From CAZKNF01 sp964554105 (lineage in GTDB: Bacteria; Bacteroidota; Rhodothermia; Rhodothermales; VXPQ01), in assembly GCA_964554105.1 (NCBI GenBank), contig CAZKNF010000010.1:13287-77286 (forward strand): 64,000 nt of DNA. The letters run 5' to 3'. The notes under the pieces were generated by a model that was given only the letters and a program-made list of their open reading frames with translations, was not told the DNA's origin and ran no database searches. Below, piece after piece: positions 1-7,355 of the stretch (its first letter is position 1; the number at the start of each line of letters is the position of its first letter). The translations under genes were made by a program, and so were the position numbers.

Positions 1-257
1 CAGGGTGTCTGGTAATAGTCAATTAAATCCGGATGCGCGACTTCGCCTGATTCGCATGACGTTTTGCAGCGCCCGCGCGCCATCCGCTCTAAAACTGCGC
101 TCTGTCCCGCCCTTCTACAAACGTCGCTTTCAATATCCTGGTAGATCGCACCAACGGCCGCGAATCGCGGGGATTCTGGGCCGAGCACACGCGGCTCGAA
201 AGTGAGTACGAGCAGCGATTCGCCGCGGTTTGAGGAGCGAGCGCTTCGGCCGAACCG

Positions 258-1634
258 TCAGAGCGTCCACCCCTCGCGATACGCGCGTCCGAGATATTGA
301 TCCGCCTCCGGGGCATTCGGGAAACGGACCGCAACGGGATCGTATCGCAGGACTTCTCCGGCGCGAACGGCCGCGGTGCCGAGCAGCATGTTCTCGGTGA
401 GCGGGGCGGCGTAGGAGAAGGGGCACGACACGTCTTCTTCGCCGAGAATCGCATTGATCCAGTTCATCTCGTGGGTCGGCGCGGCGACGCGTGCGACCGT
501 CTCGGGGATTTCGCGGGCAGCCTCCTCAACCTCCTTCGGGTAGATGCACGGGTTGTCGCCGTACGTTTCATACGTGAGCACGCCCTGGTCGCCTACCAGG
601 ATCGCGCCGCCGACTCGGCTGAGCTCGACGTCATCCGGCAGCATCGCCGGACGCTCGGGTAGCAGACCGCCGTCGTACCAGGTCAGGCGGACGGGCTCGC
701 CGCCTTCGCCGGCGTATTCGTAATAGACGACATTTCCAGCCGGCCAGGATGCCTGCTCGTCGGGCGCTCCGCCGAAGGGGGTCGACGTGCCCCACATCTT
801 CGTCGGATACTCGAGGTCGAGCGCCCAGTAAGCGTGATCCATCAGATGCGCGCCCATGTCGCCCAGCGCGCCCACGCCATAATCGACCCAGCCGCGCCAG
901 TCGTGCGGATGATAGACGGGATGATAGTCCGTGTATGGGGCCGGACCGATCCACACATCCCAGTTAAGGTCGGGCGGAGGCGCAGGCGTTTCGGTGGGCC
1001 GGGGGATGGCCTGCTGCCAATAGCCGAGCGGCCGGTTGGTCCAGACGTGTATTTCGTGCACCGGACCGATGGCGCCTCCACGCACGAGCTCCAGCACGCG
1101 ACGTCCATCCGGACGGGAATGACCCTGGTTGCCCATCTGCGTGACGACGCCGGTTTCGTCAGCGGTCTTTTGAAGAGTGCGGGCCTCGGCGACGGACCAT
1201 GTCAGCGGCTTCTGCACGTAGACGTGCTTGCCCAGCTCCATCGCCGTGTTCGCCACGATGGCGTGATTGTGGTCAGGCGTGGCGACCATCACGGCGTCGA
1301 TCTCCTGGACCTGGTCGAGCATGCGACGCCAGTCGGTGAATCGCTGCGCGCGGTCGTATGCGGCCTTGAGCTCCTGCCTATTCTCCCGCGGATTGCCGCC
1401 GCCGTCCATGAAAGCTCGCGCGACGTGTTCAAAATCGACGTCGGCGATCGCGACGATATTCTGACTGCGGAGCTGGTTCATGTTGCTCGCGCCCATTCCC
1501 CCTGCGCCGACGGCCGCCACGTTCACTGTATCACTCGGCGCCTTGAAACCCGGCCCACCCAGTACGTGGCGGGGCACGATGGTGACGCCCGCTGCCGCGG
1601 CCGCTGCTCCCTTCACGAAAGATCTTCTGTCCAT
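258..1634 (-). CDS. Tat-exported Gfo/Idh/MocA-family oxidoreductase
   Basis: A 458-residue NAD(P)-dependent oxidoreductase of the Gfo/Idh/MocA family. The N-terminus carries a twin-arginine motif (R3-R4, DRRSFVKG) and an Ala-rich hydrophobic stretch, so export by Tat is likely. A Rossmann nucleotide-binding motif (G43-A-G-G-M-G48) follows. The usual family EKP motif appears as QKP with K142, a variant I associate with Tat-exported members from Bacteroidota and Planctomycetes. The substrate is unknown, probably a sugar or sugar acid in the periplasm. It lies 73 bp downstream of the metzincin lipoprotein on the same strand. The start was chosen because it gives the Tat signal at the very N-terminus. 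Family is certain; the specific reaction is not. Confidence 0.9.
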   Translation of the reverse strand: MDRRSFVKGAAAAAAGVTIVPRHVLGGPGFKAPSDTVNVAAVGAGGMGASNMNQLRSQNIVAIADVDFEHVARAFMDGGGNPRENRQELKAAYDRAQRFTDWRRMLDQVQEIDAVMVATPDHNHAIVANTAMELGKHVYVQKPLTWSVAEARTLQKTADETGVVTQMGNQGHSRPDGRRVLELVRGGAIGPVHEIHVWTNRPLGYWQQAIPRPTETPAPPPDLNWDVWIGPAPYTDYHPVYHPHDWRGWVDYGVGALGDMGAHLMDHAYWALDLEYPTKMWGTSTPFGGAPDEQASWPAGNVVYYEYAGEGGEPVRLTWYDGGLLPERPAMLPDDVELSRVGGAILVGDQGVLTYETYGDNPCIYPKEVEEAAREIPETVARVAAPTHEMNWINAILGEEDVSCPFSYAAPLTENMLLGTAAVRAGEVLRYDPVAVRFPNAPEADQYLGRAYREGWTL

Positions 1635-1707
1635 TTATCCGTTGTTTACAAGCTCCTTGAAAATGCCTCCGGTCGGCGCCGCAGCGTACGATTCCACACG
1701 AACAGCC

Positions 1708-2484
1708 TCAATAATCGGTCGTCGGCCATGTCCGCGGCGGCGCGAAATCGGTCGGTGTCTGCGGCCCCCGGAAGTTCGAAATATACACGGCGGTTTGCCG
1801 AAGCGCCTCGGCCGCGTTGCGCAGCGTCGAGTCACCCAGAACGACGCCCTGGTATGTCTGGTCCGGCCCGGAAAAGTACGGTAGAACTCGCTGCCCGCCC
1901 GTCGACATGATGGTCTTGATGGAATCATTCCGAAACGCGTGCCCGAACGGGAACGGCTCGGGATTCGGATCGCTGTCGGGGGTATGGCGCGCCCCGTGGA
2001 GGTGCCCCAATTCATGTGCCAGGGCAAAATCGGGAGCGCCGAGGGTGCCGAAGTCCACGACCGCGAACGCAGTGGCGGGATCCGCCATAACGGCGGCGTT
2101 GATCGTCGCGCTTCGCTCTTCGACGACGAGCACGACGATATCTGCTTCACTCCGATCGCGAAGATCGTGAAGTTCGTCGAGGTGCCCGTCACCATCTCGC
2201 ACGAGTCTCCGGAGGTCCTGAATGCGCTCCGTCAGCTCGTACTCGACTTCGGCGCTGCCCGCGAGCGTAAGCCGAATCGGAATACGACTGTTTTCATACG
2301 CCACATTAGTATCGTCGATCGCTCGTTGAATCGTCGACGCCACGTCATCCGCGGCCGTCGCGGCAGCGGTCGTATAGGCGGCCAGCAGAGTAATCTCCGT
2401 CCGATCGTCGTCTTCACCTGCAGAATCGCACGCGGATACGAATATGAGCGCCACAATGAGGAGGATTGGAAGCAATCGAGCCAT
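1708..2484 (-). CDS. Metzincin-type zinc metallopeptidase lipoprotein
   Basis: A 258-residue protein beginning with a lipoprotein signal peptide; the lipobox FVSAC puts the lipidated cysteine at position 19. The catalytic region holds a complete metzincin signature HExxHxxGxxH (H157, E158, H161, H167) followed about 36 residues later by a candidate Met-turn (TIMSTGG, M203). These are the three zinc ligands, the general base and the structural methionine of reprolysin-like M12B/M43-type peptidases. The mature enzyme would be membrane-anchored outside the cytoplasm. No propeptide cysteine switch or C-terminal sorting domain is visible. The substrate is unknown. The next gene on the same strand is the Tat-exported oxidoreductase. 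Confidence 0.82.
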   Translation of the reverse strand: MARLLPILLIVALIFVSACDSAGEDDDRTEITLLAAYTTAAATAADDVASTIQRAIDDTNVAYENSRIPIRLTLAGSAEVEYELTERIQDLRRLVRDGDGHLDELHDLRDRSEADIVVLVVEERSATINAAVMADPATAFAVVDFGTLGAPDFALAHELGHLHGARHTPDSDPNPEPFPFGHAFRNDSIKTIMSTGGQRVLPYFSGPDQTYQGVVLGDSTLRNAAEALRQTAVYISNFRGPQTPTDFAPPRTWPTTDY

Positions 2485-2492
2485 GCGGGCGC

Positions 2493-2520
2493 GGCCTAGA
2501 TTATTTGGCCTAGATTATTT
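2493..2520. repeat. Tandem 14-bp direct repeat upstream of the metzincin gene
   Basis: Two perfect, immediately adjacent copies of GGCCTAGATTATTT (2493-2506 and 2507-2520). They begin 9 bp upstream of the minus-strand metallopeptidase start codon, so they sit in its 5' leader or promoter. They could be a recent slippage duplication or paired protein-binding half sites; the sequence alone does not decide. Confidence 0.7.
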
Positions 2521-2654
2521 GACGACGGCTGGCGGAGGGCGTGCGGGCGGAGGGCGCCCGCGAGTGTGGACCTATATTCGGCTACGCATGGTAGTCTTTT
2601 AGTATACACAAGTTAACCTGCGAGTGCATGGTGGAAAACTAAGGTCATGGAGAC

Positions 2655-3449
2655 GTGGTGAATACTCCTGTCATAGAAACTGTTGCGCTGCGTGTAGCCG
2701 ACCTTCGGAGGTCGACGGCCTTCTATGAAGGCATCCTCGGACTGCACGTGCGAGACATCGGCAATGCCACGCGCGAATTCTGGATCGAGGATGCGTCTTC
2801 ACCGCTCGTCCGCATCGTGGAAGCGCCGGACGCGAAGCCGAAGCCTGCGCGTGCTCTGGGACTCTTTCATTACGCGCTACTCGTCCCGGATCGGCCCGCC
2901 CTCGCGGCCATACTTCGCCGCCTCGGCGAGACCCGTACCGGGCTTCAGGGCGCATCGGATCACCACGTGAGCGAAGCGTTGTATCTGTCCGATCCCGATG
3001 GTCACGGCATCGAAATCTATCGCGATAGGCCCGAGGAGGAATGGACGTACACGGACAGCGGTGAGCTGTACATGACGACGGACCCTCTGGATTTGCAGGA
3101 CCTCGTCGAGGAGGCGGATCGCAGCGCCTCGCTGCCGAAAGGCACGACCATCGGACACATCCACCTGCACGTCGCCGACATTGACAGGGCGGAAACGTTC
3201 TACGCGGATAATCTGGGATTCGATGTGATGGTCCGGAGCTATCCGGGTGCGCTCTTCGTTTCTACGGGCGGATATCATCATCACATCGGACTGAATACGT
3301 GGGCGGGTCCCGATGCCGCCCCGCCCGGCGACGAAACGATCGGCATGATTGATTTCGCGCTGCGTGCTCCGAATCGGGACGGCGGGTCGGATCGCGGTGG
3401 CGAGATGATCACGGATCCGGACGGCATCCGCATTCGGCTGATCCCTTGA
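2655..3449 (+). CDS. VOC-family ring-cleavage dioxygenase (CatE-like)
   Basis: A 264-residue protein with two vicinal-oxygen-chelate modules, about residues 5-125 and 160-264. The first has the helix pattern ETVALRVADLRRSTAFYEGILGL. The second has HIHLHVADIDRAETFYADNLGF and then GYHHHIGLNTW, the arrangement seen in Bacillus CatE-type catechol 2,3-dioxygenases, where histidines and a late glutamate bind Fe(II). The role is likely extradiol cleavage of an aromatic ring or a related VOC reaction in the cytoplasm. The start is GTG (2655, or GTG at 2658); no ATG is available upstream. It is a single gene with no aromatic-degradation neighbours, so the substrate is unassigned. Confidence 0.85.
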   Translation: MVNTPVIETVALRVADLRRSTAFYEGILGLHVRDIGNATREFWIEDASSPLVRIVEAPDAKPKPARALGLFHYALLVPDRPALAAILRRLGETRTGLQGASDHHVSEALYLSDPDGHGIEIYRDRPEEEWTYTDSGELYMTTDPLDLQDLVEEADRSASLPKGTTIGHIHLHVADIDRAETFYADNLGFDVMVRSYPGALFVSTGGYHHHIGLNTWAGPDAAPPGDETIGMIDFALRAPNRDGGSDRGGEMITDPDGIRIRLIP

Positions 3450-3472
3450 TTCGGCCGATCCTTTGGGCCGAA
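3450..3472. repeat. 7-bp inverted repeat after the VOC gene
   Basis: TTCGGCC (3450-3456) and GGCCGAA (3466-3472) form a perfect stem around a 9-nt loop directly after the VOC stop codon. It lacks a U-tract on either exit side, so it is at best a weak or non-canonical terminator between the convergent VOC and ABC1 genes. Confidence 0.35.
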
Positions 3473-3489
3473 AAACGATTTAAATAGGT

Positions 3490-3589
3490 NNNNNNNNNNN
3501 NNNNNNNNNNNNNNNNNNNNNNNNNNNNNNNNNNNNNNNNNNNNNNNNNNNNNNNNNNNNNNNNNNNNNNNNNNNNNNNNNNNNNNNNN
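3490..3589. other. Assembly gap (100 N)
   Basis: Exactly 100 N, the conventional size for a gap of unknown length. It removes the 3' end of the minus-strand ABC1 kinase gene and the intergenic stretch next to it. Confidence 0.99.
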
Positions 3590-5235
3590 TCGAAGATGAT
3601 GCTGAAGATGAGGATGAATCCGCACGCCGCAGCCCCGAGAAACAAGATCATAGCGATGCCCGGATAGCCTAAAATGGTGAACGCCGTATCGACTCGCATC
3701 ATCAGGGCAGCACCGAGAATCAGGGCTGCGAGCACCATGCTCAGAGCGATCCGGTTCGCGATAGCGTGGAGATTTCGCAGCAGCCGGAGTTCATCGAAGG
3801 ACTCAACTTTGATCTCGAATTCGTTGCGCGCGAGCGTGCGGAAGAGCCTGTTTATTCTCGCCGGCAGTTCCTGGACAAATTCGTTCACTTCAAGCATTGT
3901 CGAGAAGACGTGCGCACCCGTCACGCGCTTGAACATGCGCTGGCGCATGATCGAATCGGCGTGGCGATTGATCATTTCGTTTGGATTGAAATCGGGTGCG
4001 AGGAGCCGGCTGATTTCGTCGAGGTGGAGGAGTGCCTTTCCGAGCATCGTGAGTTCGGAGGCGGGTCGGATTCCGCAGTCGCCCGAGATCCGCGCAATGT
4101 CAACCACGATGCGACCCACTTCGATATCTTCGAGCGTCGCGTGCTGGTACCGCATCACCATATCGGCGACCTCGCGCTCAAACCTCGGTTCGTCGAACTG
4201 CTCCCTGATCACGCCGATGTCTCGAGCAATTTCGGCTGCGGCGGTGCCCTCCCCTTCTACGACGGCGAGCAGCAGACGGAGCAGCCGTTCCTGCATCGTC
4301 GGTTCGATACGTGCAACCATCCCGAGGTCGATTAGAGCGAGCCGGTGTGTCTCGGTCACGAAAACGTTGCCCGGATGCGGATCGGCATGAAAGAAACCAT
4401 CCACCAGAATCTGGTCGAGATAGGCCTTCGACAACTGCTCGGCCAGCTTTTCGCCGTCGATCTCCGTTCGGATGACCGGATTCAGCGTCGTCACCTTCCG
4501 GCCCCGCACGAAATCCATCGTCAAGACACGAGACGACGAGTAGTCTTCGATCGGCTGCGGAACATAGATCAACTCGTATTTACGCAGATTTCGCCCGAGG
4601 GTCACCAGGTTTTGCGCCTCCAGACGGTAATCGAGCTCGCGTATAAGCGTCTTCTTGAACTGCTCGAGCATCAAGGCGAACCCGTACTTTCTTCCGGTAT
4701 CCGTGTGTTCATCCAGAAATTCCGCGAGTTCCTTGAGCGCTTCGAGGTCGTCGAGTATTTGATTGCGGATATTGGGCCTCTGAACCTTGACCGCCACGTG
4801 CCGGCCGTCCCGAAGCACGGCGTGGTGTACCTGCCCTAGGGACGCCGCAGCGACCGGCTCCGGGTCGAATTGCTGAAAGGCCTTCGAAATTCGAACGCCG
4901 ATTTCTTTCAGTACAATCTCCTGGACTCGTTCGTACGCAAACGGCTCGACCCGATCCTGCAGGCGAGAAAGTGCTCGGAGGTAGGCCACGGGAAGCAGGT
5001 CGGCGCGTGTGGAGAGAAGCTGGCCGAGCTTTACGTAGGTCGGTCCGAGTCGCTCGAGATCCGATGCGAGCGCTTCAGGTTTCTTACTCAACTCGACCGG
5101 ATCCGGCTCTCCTTCCTCGCGCATGAAATCGCTGATCTTGGCCGCACGCACGAAATCCGTACTCCCATACTTCGCCAGGAGGCGAATGATGTCTTTATAC
5201 CGCTTCAGATGAGTTGGTCTGATGCTTAACGACAT
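3590..5235 (-). CDS. AarF/ABC1/UbiB-family atypical kinase (3' end lost in gap)
   Basis: About 548 residues are visible, starting at ATG 5235 (MSLSIRPTH). An upstream extension of the frame has no conserved sequence. The ABC1 signature KLGQ (residues 69-72, in YVKLGQLLSTR), the Ala-rich loop AAASLGQVHHA, the lysine in VAVKVQ and the catalytic/metal segment HADPHPGN are all present. Two hydrophobic segments near the C-terminus are likely transmembrane helices. UbiB/ABC1 proteins are atypical kinases or ATPases supporting quinone and lipid metabolism at the membrane. The coding sequence runs into a 100-N gap at 3589. Since family members are about 550-560 residues, little is missing. In-frame codons beyond the gap overlap the VOC gene and should not be trusted. 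Confidence 0.9.
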
Positions 5236-5477
5236 GAGGTTCGAACTTATAGGATCATGTTCGGATGGACTCGGAGGAGGCCCAGGCAGCGTCCGATCAT
5301 CGGTTCTGAGTATAGAAGCCGTCACAGTGTGGAATAGTGACGACCGTAGAACTTTTGCCCGCGTTTGCGGTACGTCTGTAACGTTCGTACCGGTCAGGTG
5401 CACTGAATACTCCTGCATGGAATCTTCAAGAGCCTGTAGGGCACGCCCTGCGCCATCACGGCGACGCGGGTAGCCGA

Positions 5478-5503
5478 TGTATCACACGACTGTATCACAC
5501 GTC
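5478..5503. repeat. Tandem 13-bp direct repeat upstream of the cysteine leader
   Basis: TGTATCACACGAC (5478-5490) and TGTATCACACGTC (5491-5503) are adjacent copies differing at one base. They begin 57 bp before the leader ORF start and lie between the divergent ABC1 kinase and the cysteine operon. The location suits an upstream activator or repressor site, but no known operator was recognised. The rest of 5236-5477 shows no gene and no clear promoter motif. Confidence 0.6.
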
Positions 5504-5534
5504 GTTATTGCGCCAGATGTTTTTGCTGCATCAG

Positions 5535-5630
5535 ATGTCTCTTCTTCGCTTTGCAAATCGCATTGACTGTTGCTGTTGTCGCGACGACGGGGAGACACGT
5601 GCGGCAGCCATTCATGATCCTGTGAATTGA
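5535..5630 (+). CDS. Poly-cysteine leader peptide (attenuator ORF)
   Basis: A 31-codon ORF starting ATG at 5535 and ending TGA at 5628-5630. Residues 12-15 are four consecutive cysteines (TGT TGC TGT TGT, 5568-5579), framed by RID before and RDD after. It lies upstream of cysM, with a strong intrinsic terminator (5670-5705) between its stop codon and the cysM start. This is the layout of ribosome-mediated attenuators such as the trp and his leaders, with cysteine as the sensed amino acid. Scarce Cys-tRNA would stall the ribosome on the Cys run and favour read-through. Cys-rich leader peptides are known from actinobacterial sulfur genes; I know of none in this lineage. Translation is inferred, and no Shine-Dalgarno is expected in Bacteroidota. 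Confidence 0.7.
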   Translation: MSLLRFANRIDCCCCRDDGETRAAAIHDPVN

Positions 5631-5664
5631 CGCTGAAAGCCTGAAAAAAGCATTGCTTCCGCAC
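5599..5664 (+). promoter_or_regulatory. Candidate pause/alternative hairpin in the cysM leader
   Basis: GTGCGG (5599-5604) is perfectly complementary to CCGCAC (5659-5664), and the pairing continues past one mismatch with AGC (5606-5608) against GCT (5655-5657). The 5' arm lies inside the second half of the Cys leader ORF, so a translating ribosome would block it. This is the right geometry for a ribosome-controlled structure. It ends just before the terminator, so how it would antagonise the terminator is not obvious by eye. Confidence 0.4.
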
Positions 5665-5669
5665 CGTCG

Positions 5670-5705
5670 CCCCTCCGGTTTTCCCGCCGCGAGGGGTTTT
5701 TTTTT
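5670..5705 (+). terminator. Intrinsic terminator/attenuator ahead of cysM
   Basis: CCCCTC (5670-5675) pairs with GAGGGG (5691-5696), extended inward by CGG/CCG around a short loop, and is followed at once by nine T residues (5697-5705). It points in the plus direction, only 26 nt before the cysM ATG. The upstream neighbour is transcribed the other way, so there is no plus-strand gene for it to end except the poly-Cys leader ORF. It is therefore best read as a regulated attenuator inside the cysM leader. Confidence 0.85.
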
Positions 5706-5731
5706 GGATGGCGGACAATCGGTGAATAAAT

Positions 5732-6721
5732 ATGAGTCTTAGAACGACGGAATACTTGCTGGACGACGAGGCGGCCGCCAGCGTAAGGCGGAACGGGGAG
5801 GGATCTCCACTGCCCGACCTGGTCAGAAGGATCGGAAACACGCCGCTCATCAAGCTCGACCGAATCGGCCGAGACCTGCCCGAATCGGTGCAGCTCTATG
5901 CGAAGGCGGAGCACTTAAATCCTACCGGTTCCGTGAAGGACCGAGCTGCTCGACGGATGATTCTCGAGGGCCTTCGCAGCGGGGACCTGCATTCGGGCAA
6001 AGCAATTATAGATGCGACCAGCGGCAACACAGGCATTGCCTACGCGGTTATCGGTGCGCTGTTGGGCATCCCTGTCGTACTTGCGATGCCGGAGAATGCT
6101 TCTCCGGAGCGGCGCAAGATTCTGCAAGTCCACGGCGCGCAGATTATCCTGACCGATCCGATGGAGGGCACCGACGGATCGCGTGAATATGTCCGGCGTC
6201 TGGTTGACGAACAGCCCGAGCGGTACTTCTACCCCGATCAGTACAACAACGACGCCAACTGGCGCGCGCATTTCGACGAGACAGGTCTCGAAATCCTCGA
6301 ACAGACGAACGGCCGCGTCACACATTTCGTTGCAGGTCTCGGCACGACCGGCACCTTCATCGGTGTGACTCGGCGGCTGAAGGAATTCGACGCGGATCTC
6401 CGGTGCGTTGCGGTGGAGCCGGACGGGCCTCTTCACGGAATCGAAGGTTTGAAGCACCTCGAAAGCGCGGTCGTGCCGGGCATTTACGATGCTCGGCTTC
6501 CGGATGCTACGATGCGGGTATCGACGGAGGCCTCATTCGAAATGACGCGCAGGCTCGCACGTGAGGAAGGACTCCTCGTCGGCGTCTCCTCAGGTGCAAA
6601 CGTGAGCGCCGCGTTAGAAGTCGCCGCCGGCCTGCAGGAAGGCAACGTGGTCACCATACTTTGTGATTCAGGAACGCGCTATTTGAGCGATTCGTTTTGG
6701 GCTGACGAGGGGGGCGAATGA
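5732..6721 (+). CDS. cysM: Cysteine synthase, CysM type
   Basis: A 329-residue PLP-dependent beta-replacement enzyme. The PLP lysine is K69 in NPTGSVKD, and the substrate-binding SGNTG loop is at 97-101. GLGTTGT (phosphate cup) and the late serine of DSG are also present. The sequence is closer to the M. tuberculosis CysM group (THFVAGLGTTGT, MPEN.S.ERR) than to CysK. That group uses O-phosphoserine and a thiocarboxylated sulfur carrier (CysO) to make cysteine. The context agrees: the next genes encode a JAMM peptidase (overlapping ATGA at 6718) and a sulfur-carrier/E1/rhodanese fusion. Expression is probably set by the upstream Cys leader and attenuator. Use of CysO-like carrier rather than free sulfide is inferred from gene order. 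Confidence 0.9.
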   Translation: MSLRTTEYLLDDEAAASVRRNGEGSPLPDLVRRIGNTPLIKLDRIGRDLPESVQLYAKAEHLNPTGSVKDRAARRMILEGLRSGDLHSGKAIIDATSGNTGIAYAVIGALLGIPVVLAMPENASPERRKILQVHGAQIILTDPMEGTDGSREYVRRLVDEQPERYFYPDQYNNDANWRAHFDETGLEILEQTNGRVTHFVAGLGTTGTFIGVTRRLKEFDADLRCVAVEPDGPLHGIEGLKHLESAVVPGIYDARLPDATMRVSTEASFEMTRRLAREEGLLVGVSSGANVSAALEVAAGLQEGNVVTILCDSGTRYLSDSFWADEGGE

Positions 6722-7152
6722 CGATTCCCAGAGAAGTGGTACTCGAAATAAGGCGGCACGGCGAGGCTGCATATCCTGAAGAATGCTGCGGCTTCCTGCT
6801 CGGCAAGATGGCGGAAGACGGAAACGTCATCTATGTGGCCCGTCAGGCGACGAACCGCAACGAGGATCGCCGGGAAGATCGCTACGTGATCACTCCCGAT
6901 GAGTACCGCTCGGCCGAGAAAGCCGCGGCAGAGGCTGGATGGGACGTGGTTGGCATCTACCACTCGCATCCGGATCACCCCGCGCAGCCATCCGAAACCG
7001 ACCTCGAGACGGCCACATTCCCCGGATATACCTACCTGATCGTGTCGGTACAGGACGGACAGGCGGCCGACATGACGGCCTGGTCACTTGCGCCGGATCG
7101 TTCAACCTTTCTGACGGAGGGCATCCGCGAGGTGGCCGCCGCCAAGCTTTGA
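6718..7152 (+). CDS. M67 (JAMM/MPN+) metallopeptidase, Mec-like
   Basis: A 144-residue JAB1/MPN+ domain protein with the full zinc-binding set: a glutamate near the N-terminus (E21/E22 in YPEECCGF), H82-S-H84-P, S92 and D95. In actinobacteria the homologous Mec protease hydrolyses the CysO-cysteine adduct to release cysteine and regenerate the carrier. Here the gene overlaps cysM by four bases (ATGA), so the two are translationally coupled. It is followed by a gene whose N-terminal sulfur-carrier domain ends in an internal Gly-Gly. It may therefore also cut that fusion after the Gly-Gly, as JAMM deubiquitinases do. The family call is firm; the substrate is inferred. Confidence 0.9.
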   Translation: MTIPREVVLEIRRHGEAAYPEECCGFLLGKMAEDGNVIYVARQATNRNEDRREDRYVITPDEYRSAEKAAAEAGWDVVGIYHSHPDHPAQPSETDLETATFPGYTYLIVSVQDGQAADMTAWSLAPDRSTFLTEGIREVAAAKL

Positions 7153-7211
7153 ACCGTGCGCTCAGCACATTGCCTGTTACGCCGGGGCCTTGAATTGCAA
7201 TCTTATGACTC

Positions 7212-7349
7212 CTGAACTCTGAACTCTGAANNNNNNNNNNNNNNNNNNNNNNNNNNNNNNNNNNNNNNNNNNNNNNNNNNNNNNNNNNNNNNNNNNNNNN
7301 NNNNNNNNNNNNNNNNNNNNNNNNNNNNNNCTGAACTCTGAACTCTGAA
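7212..7349. repeat. CTGAACT heptamer tandem array, interrupted by gap
   Basis: CTGAACT units lie on both sides of the assembly gap: 7212-7218, 7219-7225 and partial 7226-7230 before it; 7331-7337, 7338-7344 and partial 7345-7349 after it. The array thus spans the gap, and its true length is unknown. It sits within the cysteine operon between the M67 peptidase and the carrier/E1 gene, and stops 6 bp before that gene's ATG. A heptamer steps the reading frame and could affect mRNA structure or translation of the downstream gene. The same core (AACTCTGA) recurs beside the 30455-30554 gap. Confidence 0.85.
7231..7330. other. Assembly gap (100 N) inside the heptamer array
   Basis: 100 N flanked on both sides by the same CTGAACT repeat, so the assembler almost certainly broke on the tandem array. 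Confidence 0.99.
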
Positions 7350-7355
7350 GCTCGA

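Noticed and set aside
834..1910. 358-codon open frame on the plus strand
   Set aside because: Antisense to the Gfo/Idh oxidoreductase gene; no recognisable motifs, Arg/His-rich composition typical of a shadow frame in G+C-rich coding DNA.
3409..3489. Continuation of the ABC1 kinase frame beyond the N gap into the VOC gene
   Set aside because: The gap has arbitrary length, so the frame across it is meaningless; the codons beyond are the antisense of the VOC gene.
5670..5705. Reading the cysM-proximal hairpin as an ordinary terminator of an upstream gene
   Set aside because: The upstream gene is on the opposite strand, so no plus-strand transcript other than the Cys leader needs terminating; an attenuator fits better.
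5236..5731. SAM riboswitch or T-box in the cysM leader
   Set aside because: No T-box sequence (TGGN'CCR-type pairing element) or SAM riboswitch core was recognised; the poly-Cys ORF explains the terminator more simply.
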